Shown one piece after another: positions 37,952 through 48,518 of a stretch of 64,000 nucleotides of DNA (positions within the stretch are counted from its first letter, which is position 1; every line of letters begins with the position of its first letter). The notes beneath the pieces were generated by a model. It did no database searches. It saw only the letters and a list, made by a program, of their open reading frames with translations, and was not told where the DNA came from. A program made the position numbers and the translations under genes. Origin of the DNA: Nonomuraea sp. NBC_00507. GTDB lineage: Bacteria; Actinomycetota; Actinomycetes; Streptosporangiales; Streptosporangiaceae. The stretch covers positions 9,486,001-9,550,000 of the forward strand of contig NZ_CP107853.1 in the NCBI RefSeq assembly GCF_036013525.1, read 5' to 3'.

Positions 37952-38239
37952 TCATCGCAGCGCCCCCGCGATCTGAATCAAGATCAGGACGACGATGAAC
38001 AGGACAGTGAAGCTTAGGTCAAAGGCCACCGTACCCAACCGGAGCGGCGGAATGAAACGGCGGAGGAACTTGAGTGGTGGGTCGGTTGCGGTGTATGTGG
38101 CCTCGGCGACCACCAGGACGACGCCCGACGGACGCCACTGGCGGGCGAAGGCCTGCACCGTCTCAATGATCATCCTGCCGATGAGCAGCACCAAGTAGAG
38201 AGACAGGACAACGACCAAGATCTGACCTATGATCCCCAC
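37952..38239 (-). CDS. YggT family membrane protein
   Basis: A 95-residue protein with two membrane segments, about 6-24 and 73-92, separated by the family loop ATDPPLKFLRRFIPPLR. YggT (YlmG) proteins lie between sepF and divIVA in Gram-positive division clusters and are linked to osmotic balance or division-site organisation; the mechanism is unknown. It begins 80 nt after sepF, with a palindromic hairpin in that gap. Confidence 0.9.
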   Translation of the reverse strand: MGIIGQILVVVLSLYLVLLIGRMIIETVQAFARQWRPSGVVLVVAEATYTATDPPLKFLRRFIPPLRLGTVAFDLSFTVLFIVVLILIQIAGALR

Positions 38240-38273
38240 GGCCCGGCCGCGCCTCCACTTCTGATGAGCCCGT

Positions 38274-38292
38274 CCGGTCTCGGCGAGACCGG
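38274..38292 (-). terminator. 19-bp palindrome between sepF and yggT
   Basis: Perfect 9-bp arms around a single base (CCGGTCTCG-G-CGAGACCGG), 28 nt after the sepF stop. It could reduce read-through or mark an RNA processing site; no T tract follows. Confidence 0.4.
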
Positions 38293-38319
38293 GTTGGGTG
38301 CGATAGACATACAGAGACT

Positions 38320-38820
38320 CTAACTCTGATTGAAGAACCCGCGTTCCGCGATTCGGGCCTTGTCCTCGGCAGTCACCTCGACATTGGCAGGGGACAACAG
38401 GAACACCTTGTTGGTAACACGTTCAATGCTGCCGTGTAGGCCAAAGACAAGACCTGCCGCGAAATCGACGAGCCGTTTTGCGTCACTGTCAACCATCTCG
38501 GTCAGATTCATGATGACAGGAGTGCCGTCGCGGAAGTGCTCGCCGATGGTGCGCGCCTCGTTGTAGGTCCGCGGATGGAGGGTCGTGATCCGGGCCAGGT
38601 CCGTCGTGCGGCGCTCTAGGATCGTCGTGGCGGGTCTGGGCGCGGGGACCCCGGCGTCGGGCTCGTCGTCGCGGTCCTGGACCGCCACGGCCCGCTCCTC
38701 GCCGGTCCGCTGCGCCTCGTCCTCGTAGGCGTAATCGTCCGGGTAGGTCTCATACCTCTCGTAGCGGTCGTCCTCCACGAGACCGAGGTAGACCGCCATC
38801 TTGCGCATCGCGCCGGCCAT
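38320..38820 (-). CDS. sepF: Cell division protein SepF
   Basis: A 166-residue SepF. The N-terminal [18 protein letters not shown] is the amphipathic membrane-binding helix; an acidic, Tyr-rich linker follows; the C-terminal 90 residues ([21 protein letters not shown], in part [14 protein letters not shown]; then [21 protein letters not shown]) form the dimerising FtsZ-binding core. SepF tethers FtsZ to the membrane in bacteria lacking FtsA; no ftsA is present here. ATG at 38820 with AGGAGG upstream. Confidence 0.95.
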   Translation of the reverse strand: MAGAMRKMAVYLGLVEDDRYERYETYPDDYAYEDEAQRTGEERAVAVQDRDDEPDAGVPAPRPATTILERRTTDLARITTLHPRTYNEARTIGEHFRDGTPVIMNLTEMVDSDAKRLVDFAAGLVFGLHGSIERVTNKVFLLSPANVEVTAEDKARIAERGFFNQS

Positions 38821-38960
38821 CGCTACGTCGTCCTCCTGCTCATGGTCGCCCTCGCTCGGGACCCGTCGCCGGGCTCCGAGGCGGTAGCCGTACCCCCTTG
38901 GAGCTCACCGCCGATCGACCTCTACCTGATCATGGACCTGAAGACCCACTTGAGGGGACA

Positions 38961-39653
38961 TTACCTGACGAAGGGCTTGCGGCGGCCGAGCAACGCCGTA
39001 CCGACCCGCACGTGTGTCGCGCCGTAGGCGATCGCCTCCACGAGGTCCTCGCTCATCCCCGCGGAGACCATCGTGGCGCGGTGGTGCTGCTCCTGCACCC
39101 GGGTGGCGATGTCACGCAGCCTGGCGAACGCCTTGGCGGGCTCCTCGCCCAGCGGCGCCACCGCCATGACGCCGCCCAGCCACACGCCCTCGGCGAGCGC
39201 CACCTCGTCGGCGAGCTCGAGCACGTCGGCGGGCCGTGCCCCGCCCCTGGCCGGGTCGTCGTCGAGCGCGACCTGCACCAGGCACCCGACGTTGCGGCCC
39301 TGGCGCACCGCCTCCCTGCTGATCGCCTCCACCAGCCTGAGGCGGTCCACGGAGTGCACCACGTCGGCGTACCCGACGACGGAGCGGACCTTGTTGGTCT
39401 GAAGCTGGCCCACGAAGTGCCAGGTCAGCGAGAGATCGGCGAGCTCGGCGGCCTTGGACGCGGCCTCCTGGTCGCGGTTTTCGCCGATGTCGCGCACGCC
39501 CAGCTCGGCCAGGATGCGCACGTCCTCGGCCGGCCGGGTCTTGGTGACGGCGATCAGCGTGACCTCGCCGCGGTCGCGGCCCACCGCCCGGCAGGCCGCC
39601 GCGATGCGCGCGTCGACCTCGGCGAGCCCGGCCGCGATCTCATCCCTTCTCAC
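38961..39653 (-). CDS. yggS: YggS-family PLP-binding protein
   Basis: A 230-residue PLP-binding protein of the YggS/PLPBP family, which keeps PLP and amino-acid pools balanced and has no known catalytic reaction. The PLP lysine lies in LIAVTKTRP; LTWHFVGQLQTNK, VDRLRLV and LSMGMS-like MVSAGMSEDLVEAIAYGATHVRVG (partial: VSAGMSEDLVEA) are conserved. The GTG at 39653 follows GGGAGGG; the frame is open 12 codons further but without a ribosome site. It stands directly between ftsZ and sepF. The yfiH (ylmD) gene common at this place in other actinobacteria is missing. Confidence 0.93.
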   Translation of the reverse strand: MRRDEIAAGLAEVDARIAAACRAVGRDRGEVTLIAVTKTRPAEDVRILAELGVRDIGENRDQEAASKAAELADLSLTWHFVGQLQTNKVRSVVGYADVVHSVDRLRLVEAISREAVRQGRNVGCLVQVALDDDPARGGARPADVLELADEVALAEGVWLGGVMAVAPLGEEPAKAFARLRDIATRVQEQHHRATMVSAGMSEDLVEAIAYGATHVRVGTALLGRRKPFVR

Positions 39654-39737
39654 GTGAGTCTCCCTCCCGATTCGGCTCTCGCAGCACATGAGCGCGCCGC
39701 TCCCGTATCCCTGGGGGAGCGGCGTCGGGTCTCCGTG

Positions 39738-41180
39738 CTACTTGAGGAAGTCGGGAACGTCGAGTTCCTCTTCCTGTTCCTCGAAGATCACGCGCGGACG
39801 TTTGGCGGGCTCCGACATGCGGGAGGTGATGGGCGTGGGCGGGTTGGCGGGCTCGGGCGCGGGCCGCGGGATCGAGACCGGGCCGGACGGCCCGTCGGCC
39901 GGCGGCTCGTCGTCGTCCTGCTCGGCGACCGCCTGCACCGGCTCCATGGGGCGCACGGGCTCGGGACGCGGCTCGGGCCTGAACTCACTCCTGGGCTCGG
40001 GGCGGAAGTCCGCACGAGCCTCAGGACGGGGCTCGGGACGCGGCTCCGGCCTGAAGTCGGGCCGGGGCTCCGAACGCACCTCAGCGCGCGGCTCAGGGCG
40101 CAGCGGGGGCGGCTCGGACTTCACGCTGGGCGACGACATGCTCGGGCGTACGGGCGAGGACACGGGCGGCGCGGGAGGCGGCGACGCGGCGGGGCGGCCG
40201 GCCGGCCGCGGCAGCTGCTTCTCGGCCGGACCGGGCACGTCGTCGAAGCCCGCCGCGATCACCGTCACGCGCACCTCGTCGCCGAGCGCGTCGTCGATGA
40301 CCGTGCCGAAAATGATGTTGGCGTCGGGCGCGGCGGCCATGGACACGAGCTGGGCCGCCTCGTTGATCTCGAACAGGCCCAGGTCCGAGCCGCCCGCGAT
40401 GGACAGCAGCACGCCGTGCGCGCCGTCGATGCTGGCCTCCAGCAGCGGGCTGGAGACCGCCATCTCGGCGGCCGCCACCGAGCGGTCGTCGCCGCGGGCG
40501 TGGCCGATGCCCATGAGCGCCGAGCCGGCGCCGGACATGACCGACTTGACGTCGGCGAAGTCCAGGTTGATCAGACCGGGGGTGGTGATGAGGTCGGTGA
40601 TGCCCTGCACACCGGACAGCAGCACCTGGTCGGCCGCCTTGAAGGCGTCGAGCACGCTCACCTGCCGGTCGGAGATCGACAGCAGCCGGTCGTTGGGGAT
40701 CACGATCAGCGTGTCGACCTCGTCGCGCAGCGTCTCGATGCCGGCCTCGGCCTGCATGGCCCTGCGGCGGCCCTCAAAGCTGAACGGCCTGGTCACGACG
40801 CCTATGGTCAGGGCGCCGAGCGACCTGGCGATGTTGGCCACCACGGGCGCGCCGCCGGTGCCGGTGCCGCCGCCCTCGCCCGCCGTGACGAAGACCATGT
40901 CGGCCCCCTTGAGGACCTCCTCGATCTCCTCGCGGTGGTCCTCGGCCGCCTTGCGCCCGACGTCGGGATTGGCGCCCGCGCCGAGCCCGCGCGTGAGCTC
41001 GCGGCCCACGTCGAGTTTCACATCGGCGTCACTCATCAGCAGCGCCTGGGCGTCGGTGTTGATGGCGATGAACTCGACGCCCTTGAGTCCCTCCTCGATC
41101 ATCCGGTTGACGGCGTTGACTCCGCCGCCGCCGATGCCGACGACCTTGATGACCGCGAGGTAGTTCTGCGGTGCTGCCAC
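39738..41180 (-). CDS. ftsZ: Cell division GTPase FtsZ with extended linker
   Basis: The tubulin-like GTPase that forms the division ring. The core (1-315) is canonical: [15 protein letters not shown], the tubulin signature [12 protein letters not shown] at 101-112, and the T7 loop [11 protein letters not shown]. The C-terminal peptide ELDVPDFLK, which binds SepF and FtsW, is intact. Between them a linker of about 150 residues is rich in Pro, Arg and Glu with repeated RPEPR units; the whole protein is 480 residues against about 400 in Streptomyces. The GTG at 41180 gives the usual [15 protein letters not shown] start. Promoter elements lie in the 335-bp gap upstream. Confidence 0.96.
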   Translation of the reverse strand: MAAPQNYLAVIKVVGIGGGGVNAVNRMIEEGLKGVEFIAINTDAQALLMSDADVKLDVGRELTRGLGAGANPDVGRKAAEDHREEIEEVLKGADMVFVTAGEGGGTGTGGAPVVANIARSLGALTIGVVTRPFSFEGRRRAMQAEAGIETLRDEVDTLIVIPNDRLLSISDRQVSVLDAFKAADQVLLSGVQGITDLITTPGLINLDFADVKSVMSGAGSALMGIGHARGDDRSVAAAEMAVSSPLLEASIDGAHGVLLSIAGGSDLGLFEINEAAQLVSMAAAPDANIIFGTVIDDALGDEVRVTVIAAGFDDVPGPAEKQLPRPAGRPAASPPPAPPVSSPVRPSMSSPSVKSEPPPLRPEPRAEVRSEPRPDFRPEPRPEPRPEARADFRPEPRSEFRPEPRPEPVRPMEPVQAVAEQDDDEPPADGPSGPVSIPRPAPEPANPPTPITSRMSEPAKRPRVIFEEQEEELDVPDFLK

Positions 41181-41515
41181 GACGAGGGGCCTTTCCGCTC
41201 GTTGACTTGCCATTTCGGTGCGGATTGTCTCCGCTTTTGTCAGTTCGAGTAACTCTCAACCTCAGGTTGAGATTTAGATTTATGTCAACCTGATGATTGA
41301 TACGGACAGTAGGAGCCCCCTACCTGGCGGGTCAACTAACCGCGCCGCAAGCACGTCCGGCGTGTCGCGGGCTGTCCGTTTCGCTCCGAAGTCGTGCCTG
41401 GTCGGAGCTCTCCTCTGCCCAACCTCCGACTTTAGGCTCTCACGCCGCGACCCCCACCTCGCACAGGCTCGGCCATGCCCTTGCCGCGGACTTGCCAGAC
41501 CCTGACAACTCTTGA
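41181..41515 (-). promoter_or_regulatory. ftsZ promoter region with 19-bp palindrome
   Basis: The ftsQ-ftsZ gap. A perfect TTGACA (-35, minus strand) lies at 41283-41288. A palindrome with 9-bp arms, TCTCAACCT-C-AGGTTGAGA, lies at 41254-41272 where the -10 should fall; another TCAACCT half-site lies at 41285-41291. The AT-rich surroundings are unusual here. A regulator bound to the palindrome would control ftsZ directly. The remainder up to 41515 shows nothing recognisable. Confidence 0.55.
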
Positions 41516-42181
41516 TCACTTCAGGGTCACCACGTCCGGGGAGCTGACGTCGTACACCGTGGCCTTTTCTCGTTTGAGAAGCGAGGCCAGGATGCGGCCC
41601 TTTTCCTCGGGACGGTCCGGGCCGCCCCACACGACGGAACGCCCGTCGGACAGCTCCAGAGTCACCCCTTCGGCCGTTCCCGCGCGCACCTGCCTGACCT
41701 TCGGGGCCACCTCGTCCGGGACCGCCTCGATGACCTGCAGCGCCGCCATCAAGGCCGGGTCGCCCGCGGCGGGGCGGTCCACCTTGAGCAGCGGCAGCAG
41801 CGGCGGGGCGGCGGAGGCCACCTCGATCACCACGGCCTGCTTGTCCACGACGGCGAACCTGCCGCCGGCGGGGATGACGGCGACGGGCTCCCGCTCGACC
41901 ACCTCGATCTTGAGCGTGCCCGGCCAGACCCGGTCGACCTTCGCGCCGGCGAGCTGCCTGATGCCCAGCACGCGGCTCTGGACGCCGGCGAGGTCGACCG
42001 TGGCGAGCGGGTGGAGGTCCGCCACCCCGGCCTGCTGTTTGATCCGCTCGCTGGGCACTGTGAGATTTCCCACGATCTCGATCGAGCGCACGCCCAGCAC
42101 GGGCGAGAAGAACACCAGCCATGCGGCCGTGCCCACCACCCCCGCAGTCAGCAGCACCAGGAACGCCGTCCGCGCCTTCAT
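41516..42181 (-). CDS. ftsQ: Cell division protein FtsQ
   Basis: A 221-residue bitopic division protein, part of the FtsQ-FtsL-FtsB (DivIC) complex that activates FtsWI. A short cytoplasmic start, one membrane helix (about 6-27), the POTRA domain (VRSIEIVGNLTVPSERI) and the FtsQ domain (WPGTLKIEVVEREPVAVI, GRFAVVDKQAVVIE) are in order. The cytoplasmic tail is only five residues, in contrast with the very long tail of FtsI in this cluster. It follows murC after 161 nt. Confidence 0.93.
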   Translation of the reverse strand: MKARTAFLVLLTAGVVGTAAWLVFFSPVLGVRSIEIVGNLTVPSERIKQQAGVADLHPLATVDLAGVQSRVLGIRQLAGAKVDRVWPGTLKIEVVEREPVAVIPAGGRFAVVDKQAVVIEVASAAPPLLPLLKVDRPAAGDPALMAALQVIEAVPDEVAPKVRQVRAGTAEGVTLELSDGRSVVWGGPDRPEEKGRILASLLKREKATVYDVSSPDVVTLK

Positions 42182-42303
42182 CGCCCTCCTGCCGTGTCGG
42201 CACCGAACCTACTCCCGAGTACGGCGTGACGCCGCGCGCCACGCCGGGATGCAGGCGGGGCCCACGGCGTCCTCCAGCCGCCGATTCCGGCGTCCTGGAG
42301 TGA

Positions 42304-42329
42304 CTCCCGGGCCCCCGCCGGCCCGGGAG
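42304..42329 (-). terminator. Stable hairpin between murC and ftsQ
   Basis: Perfect 10-bp arms (CTCCCGGGCC/GGCCCGGGAG) with a 6-nt loop, 13 nt after the murC stop. It may lower transcription into ftsQ or stabilise the murC mRNA end. Confidence 0.5.
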
Positions 42330-42342
42330 GTGGGATGAGGTC

Positions 42343-43736
<1,394 letters not shown>

Positions 43737-43740
<4 letters not shown>

Positions 43741-44813
43741 CGGGCTATCTCCAACACTTTCCTGGCAAGCATGATATCGGCGTCCTTGCGCCCCAGCCGG
43801 GAGGCGGCCTCCGACATGGCGGCGACCCGCTCGGGGTCGTGGAGCATGGGCAGCACGTTCTGGATGATCCAATCGGGTGACAGGCCGGCGTCGTCGACCA
43901 TCAGGCCGCCGCCGCCCCGGGCGATGCGCTCGGCGTTGATGCGCTGCTCGCCGTTGCCGTGCGGCAGCGGCACGTAGGCCGCCGGCAGCCCGACCGCGGT
44001 CAGCTCGGCGCACGTCAGCGCCCCGCTGCGGCACAGCGCCACGTCGGCGGCCGCGTAGGCGAGGTCCATACGGTCGACGTAGGGCAGCAGCACGTATTGC
44101 GGGTCACCGGGCGGCGGCTCGCGCTCCACGGTGTTCTTCGGGCCGAGCACGTGCAGCACCTGCACGCCCGCCCGGCGCAGGACCGGCGCCGCGGCCAGCG
44201 CGGCCTGGTTGAGCGACCTGGCCCCCTGCGAGCCGCCGAACACCAGCAGCGTGGGCCGGTCGTTCTCCAGGCCGAACCAGGAGCGGGCCTTGTCGCCCAT
44301 CGACAGCCGGTCGAGGCCGACGATCTCGCGGCGCAGCGGGGTGCCGATGAACTCGGCCTTGGGCAGCGCGGCGTCGGGAAACCCGGTGAACACGTGCTCG
44401 GTGAGCCGGGCGCCCAGCCGGTTGGCGAGGCCCGGCCGCGGGTTAGCCTCGTGGACGACGATCGGCAGGCCACGCCGCTTGGCCGCCAGGTAGGCTGGAG
44501 TTGCGACATAACCGCCGAAGCCGACCAGCACGTCGGCCTTGACGCGGTCGATTATGCCGGCCGTGGCGTTGATCGCGCCTGCGAGCCTGCCAGGGACAGT
44601 GAGCAGGCTCGGGGTGATCGCCCTTGGAAGCGGCACGGCCGGCACCAGCTCCAGCTCATAGCCCCTGGCCGGCACGAGCCGCGTCTCCAAGCCGCGCTCG
44701 GTGCCCACACAGGTGATGCCGATGCTGGGGTCTAGACGGCGCAGCGCGTCCGCAAGGGCGAGCGCGGGCTCGATGTGCCCGGCCGTCCCGCCACCGGCGA
44801 GGACCACCCTCAT
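43737..44813 (-). CDS. murG: UDP-GlcNAc:undecaprenyl-PP-MurNAc-pentapeptide GlcNAc transferase
   Basis: MurG converts lipid I to lipid II at the inner face of the membrane. The GT-B glycosyltransferase has the two glycine loops [18 protein letters not shown] and [11 protein letters not shown], plus [16 protein letters not shown] and [25 protein letters not shown] (in part) that bind UDP-GlcNAc. I chose the ATG at 44813 (358 residues), 8 nt after AGGGAG; a GTG at 44822 overlaps that site. It overlaps murC by 4 nt and begins 12 nt after ftsW. Confidence 0.95.
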
Positions 44814-44825
44814 CTCGGTCACTCC

Positions 44826-46106
44826 CTAACGTGTCACTCGGCGTCTGGTCGTACCTCCCAGGCCAAGCCAGCTTAGGGCCCGGGCGGCGGGTCCGGGGCC
44901 ACGGGCCGCCAAGGCCTCCTTCGCGCCCGGCTCGCGTTTGGCGAACGACACCAGCATGCCGAGCGCGGCGAGCGTGGGCAGCAGCGCGGATCCGCCGTAG
45001 GAGACCAGTGGGAGGGGGATGCCGGTGATCGGCAGCACGCCGAGCACCGCGCCCATGTTGACAGTGGCCTGCCCCACGATCCAGGCCACCATGGCGGCGG
45101 CCGCCAGCCTGACGAAGGGGTCGTTCACCCGCACCGCGACCCGCAACCCCGCATAGCCCAGCAGCCCGAACAGCGCCACCACCATCAGCGTGCCCATCAG
45201 ACCGAGCTCCTCACCGACGATGGCGAAGATGAAGTCGCTCTCGCCGTGCGGCAGCCAGCTCCACTTCTGCCGGCTGCTGCCCAGCCCGAGCCCGAACCAG
45301 CTGCCCGAGCCCATCGCGATCTGCCCCTGCACGGCCTGGTAGCCGGCGCCCTGCGCGTCGGCCCACGGGTCGAGGAAGGCGCCGATGCGCGCCATCCGGT
45401 ACGGCTCCACCTTGATCATGATGATCGCGGCCAGCATCGCCAGAGCCATGAGGCCGCCGAACAGCTTGACCGGCGCCCCCACCACCCACAGCAGCGCCAG
45501 GAAGATCATGAACAGCACCAGCGTGGTGCCCAGGTCGCGGCCCAGCATGACGAGCACGGCCAGGAGCACGGTGCCCGGCATGAGCGGGATCAGCATCTGC
45601 CGCCACTCGATCCGGCCCTGCCGCGCCCGCCTGGCCAGCAGGTCGGCGCCCCACAGCACGAGCCCGAGCTTGGCCGGCTCGGACGGCTGGATCGTCAGCC
45701 CGCCGGGCAGGTAGATCCACCTCTGCGCGCCCAGCTCGGACGAGCCGATGAACAGCACCATGACCAGCGCGATGATCGACAGCGCCATCAGCGGGTAGCC
45801 GGCCCAGCGGAAGAACTTGGCCGGCAGGCGCGCGCAGGCGTACATGAGGGGCACGCCGACCGCGGCCGACAGCGACTGCTTGATGAACCACGAGAACGGG
45901 CTGCCGGTCTTCTGCAGCGCCTCGATGCTGGAGGCCGACAACACCATCATCAGCCCGAGCGCCAGCAGCAGCGCGCTGCACATGATGATGAGGTAGTAGG
46001 TGGTCAGCGGCTTTTCGAGCAGCTCCTTCAGCGCGGCCAGCTGCTCGCGGAGCGGGCTGCCGGACCTCTGCGCGGCGCCCGGCTTCTCTTCAGCGGTCGT
46101 GCTCAC
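44826..46106 (-). CDS. ftsW: Septal peptidoglycan polymerase FtsW (SEDS family)
   Basis: FtsW polymerises lipid II at the septum with FtsI. The 426-residue protein has about ten helices; SEDS signatures include WIYLPGGLTIQPSEPAKLGLV (in part), GRDLGTTLVLF, VKPYR-like KVEPYRMARI, and the last-helix motif GSGSWFGLGLGSSRQKWSWLP, split here as GSGSWFGLGLG and PHGESDFIFAIVGEELGL. ATVNMGAVLGVLPITGIPLP contains the conserved Pro. The GTG at 46106 overlaps the murD gene end by 17 nt. Confidence 0.95.
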   Translation of the reverse strand: MSTTAEEKPGAAQRSGSPLREQLAALKELLEKPLTTYYLIIMCSALLLALGLMMVLSASSIEALQKTGSPFSWFIKQSLSAAVGVPLMYACARLPAKFFRWAGYPLMALSIIALVMVLFIGSSELGAQRWIYLPGGLTIQPSEPAKLGLVLWGADLLARRARQGRIEWRQMLIPLMPGTVLLAVLVMLGRDLGTTLVLFMIFLALLWVVGAPVKLFGGLMALAMLAAIIMIKVEPYRMARIGAFLDPWADAQGAGYQAVQGQIAMGSGSWFGLGLGSSRQKWSWLPHGESDFIFAIVGEELGLMGTLMVVALFGLLGYAGLRVAVRVNDPFVRLAAAAMVAWIVGQATVNMGAVLGVLPITGIPLPLVSYGGSALLPTLAALGMLVSFAKREPGAKEALAARGPGPAARALSWLGLGGTTRRRVTR

Positions 46107-47466
46107 GTCGCCGCCTCAGCTCGTGTACGGCACGCGCGAAGGCCTCCCCTCGCGCGGGATAGCCGGCGAACATGTCGAGGGAGGCCGCCGACGGGGAGAG
46201 GAGCACGGTGTCGCCCGGCGAGGCCAGGCGGGCGGCTTCGATGACGACTCTGTCCATCGCACCAGTGTCCCGATCAGCGATGTCCACGACGGGGACATTC
46301 GGGGCGTGTCGCGCGATGGCTTCGGCGATCATGGCTCGATCGACGCCGAGCAGCACCGCGCCGCGCAGCCGGGGAGCGGCCTGGCGGACCAGGTCGTCGA
46401 CGTCGGCGCCCTTGAGCTGGCCGCCCGCCACCCACACGATCGACGGGTACGAGGCCAGCGCCGCGGCGGCGGCGTGCGGATTGGTGGCCTTGGAGTCGTC
46501 GACGTAGTCCACGTCGCCGATCCTGTCGACGTGCGACAGGCGGTGCGGGTCGGGCGTGAAGTCCCGCAGGCCGCGCGCCACCGCCTCGGACGGGACGCCC
46601 AGCGAGCGGGCCAGGGCGGCGGCGGCCAGGGCGTTGGCCACGTTGTGCGGCGCGAACGGCCGCACGTCCTCCAGCGTCGCCAGCTCCTCGGCCGCCTCCA
46701 CCGGGTCGGCCACGAACGCCCGGTCCACCAGCAGGTCCTCCACGACGCCGACCTCGCCGCGCTTGGGCACCCTGAGGGTGAACCCGACGGCCCCCGGGTA
46801 GGGCGCGGCCAGCCGGGTCGCCTCGGGGTCGTCGGCGTTGAAGATCACGGTGCCGGCGCGTTCGTAGATGCGGCCCTTGGCGGCGGCGTACGCCTCCATG
46901 GAGCCGTGCCAGTCGAGGTGGTCGGGCGCGATGTTCAAGATGGCCGCGGCGTGCGGGGCAAGCGTGCTCGACCAGTGCAGCTGGAAGCTGGACAGCTCGA
47001 CGGCCAGCACGTCGTACGGCTCGCCGACGGCGCGTACGACCGGAACGCCCACGTTGCCCACGGCCAGGGCCTTGTGGCCGGCGGCGAGCAGGATGGAGGT
47101 GAGCATGCGCACGGCGGTGGTCTTGCCGTTGGTGCCGGTCAGTGCCAGCCACGTGGCCGCCTGGGCCGGACGCAGCCGCCAGGCCAGCTCCACCTCGCCC
47201 ACGACCTCGACCCCGGCCTCCGTCGCCGCGGCGATGAGCGGGTGGTGCGGCGCCCAGCCCGTGGTGACGAGCCGGGTGGCGCCCTCCGGCAGCGCCATCT
47301 CCCCGAACCGGGTCTCGACGCCGAGCCTGGCCAGCTCGGCCGCGGCGGCGAGCTGCGGCTCCCCCGCCTTGGCCTCCACGACCACGACGTGCTCGCCGCG
47401 CTCGGCCAGAGCCCTGGCCACGGCGGTGCCGGACACGCCGAGCCCGGCGACGCAGGTCACGCTCAT
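46090..47466 (-). CDS. murD: UDP-N-acetylmuramoylalanine--D-glutamate ligase
   Basis: MurD adds D-Glu to UDP-MurNAc-L-Ala. The 458-residue enzyme shows the N-terminal GLGVSGTAVARALAERG, ATP loop LTGTNGKTTAVRML, LNIAPDHLDWHGSM, HNVANALAAAALARSLG and the C-terminal DDSKATNPHA with a conserved Lys. The ATG at 47466 overlaps the mraY stop (ATGA). The gene ends 17 nt inside ftsW. Confidence 0.95.
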   Translation of the reverse strand: MSVTCVAGLGVSGTAVARALAERGEHVVVVEAKAGEPQLAAAAELARLGVETRFGEMALPEGATRLVTTGWAPHHPLIAAATEAGVEVVGEVELAWRLRPAQAATWLALTGTNGKTTAVRMLTSILLAAGHKALAVGNVGVPVVRAVGEPYDVLAVELSSFQLHWSSTLAPHAAAILNIAPDHLDWHGSMEAYAAAKGRIYERAGTVIFNADDPEATRLAAPYPGAVGFTLRVPKRGEVGVVEDLLVDRAFVADPVEAAEELATLEDVRPFAPHNVANALAAAALARSLGVPSEAVARGLRDFTPDPHRLSHVDRIGDVDYVDDSKATNPHAAAAALASYPSIVWVAGGQLKGADVDDLVRQAAPRLRGAVLLGVDRAMIAEAIARHAPNVPVVDIADRDTGAMDRVVIEAARLASPGDTVLLSPSAASLDMFAGYPARGEAFARAVHELRRRREHDR

Positions 47467-48518
47467 CAGGGCATCCATTCGACGTAGAACAGGCCGAGCC
47501 CGAGCGCCGCGCAGAGCATCGCGATGAGCCAGAAGCGGACCACGATCGTGGTCTCCGCCCAGCCCTTCAGCTCGAAGTGGTGCTGCAGCGGCGCCATCCT
47601 GAACACGCGTTTGCGGGTCATCTTGAAGAACCCGACCTGGATGATCACCGACATCGTGATGATCACGCACAGCCCGGCGAGGATGATCAGCAGCAGCTGG
47701 GTGCGGGTGGCGATGGCCAGCCCGGCCAGCACGCCGCCGAGGGCAAGCGAGCCGGTGTCACCCATGAAGATGCGGGCGGGCGGGGCGTTCCACCACAGGA
47801 ACCCGATGAGGGCGCCCAGGACGGCGGCTGCCACGACGGCGAGGTCGAGCGGATCTCGTACCCAGTAGCAGTTGGGGCCGAGCTGGTCGATGCAGTTGTT
47901 GCGCAGCTGCCAGTTGCCGATCAGGACGTACGCGCCCAGCACCACCCCGGCCGCGCCGCTGGCCAGGCCGTCGAGACCGTCGGTGAGGTTCACCGCGTTG
48001 GAGAACCCGACGATCATGATGAGGACCCAGATGGTGAAGCCGACGATGCCGATCGACGGGCCGATGTCACGCAGGAACGACACGCGGGTCTCGGCGGGGG
48101 TGATGCCGTAGACGTTGGGGTTGCGTACGACGAGGACGGCGAAGATGGCGCCGACGACGAGCTGGCCGAGCGCCTTGGCACCGCTGCGGAGGCCGAGGCT
48201 GCGCTGTTTGTAGATCTTGATGAAGTCGTCGAGGAACCCGACCGCGCCGAGCCCCGTCATGAGGAACAGCACGAGCATGCCCGACACGGTCGGCGCGCTG
48301 AGCGTGGCGAAATGGGAGGCCGCGTAGGCGAACAGGGCGGCCAGCACGAACACCGTGCCACCCATGGTGGGGGTGCCCCGCTTGCCGTGGTGGGCCTGAA
48401 CGCCCTCCTCGCGGATCTGCTGGCCGTAGCCGCGCCGCGAGAACAGCCTGATCGCCAGCGGGGTGCCCAGCATCGAGATGATCAAACCCACCGCGCCGGC
48501 GATGACGATGTTGATCAC
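47466..48518 (-). CDS. mraY: Phospho-MurNAc-pentapeptide transferase MraY
   Basis: MraY makes lipid I from UDP-MurNAc-pentapeptide and undecaprenyl phosphate. The 350-residue protein has ten helices and the conserved cytoplasmic blocks [14 protein letters not shown] (first catalytic Asp pair), [25 protein letters not shown] and [13 protein letters not shown]. Start is GTG at 48518, overlapping the murF stop by 4 nt (GTGA). It is the target of several nucleoside antibiotics made by actinomycetes. Confidence 0.95.
   Translation of the reverse strand: MINIVIAGAVGLIISMLGTPLAIRLFSRRGYGQQIREEGVQAHHGKRGTPTMGGTVFVLAALFAYAASHFATLSAPTVSGMLVLFLMTGLGAVGFLDDFIKIYKQRSLGLRSGAKALGQLVVGAIFAVLVVRNPNVYGITPAETRVSFLRDIGPSIGIVGFTIWVLIMIVGFSNAVNLTDGLDGLASGAAGVVLGAYVLIGNWQLRNNCIDQLGPNCYWVRDPLDLAVVAAAVLGALIGFLWWNAPPARIFMGDTGSLALGGVLAGLAIATRTQLLLIILAGLCVIITMSVIIQVGFFKMTRKRVFRMAPLQHHFELKGWAETTIVVRFWLIAMLCAALGLGLFYVEWMP

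Noticed and set aside
39730..39790. A LexA-like GAAC-N-GTTC box
   Set aside because: The spacing between half-sites is 5 rather than 4, and it lies within the 3' end of ftsZ coding sequence.
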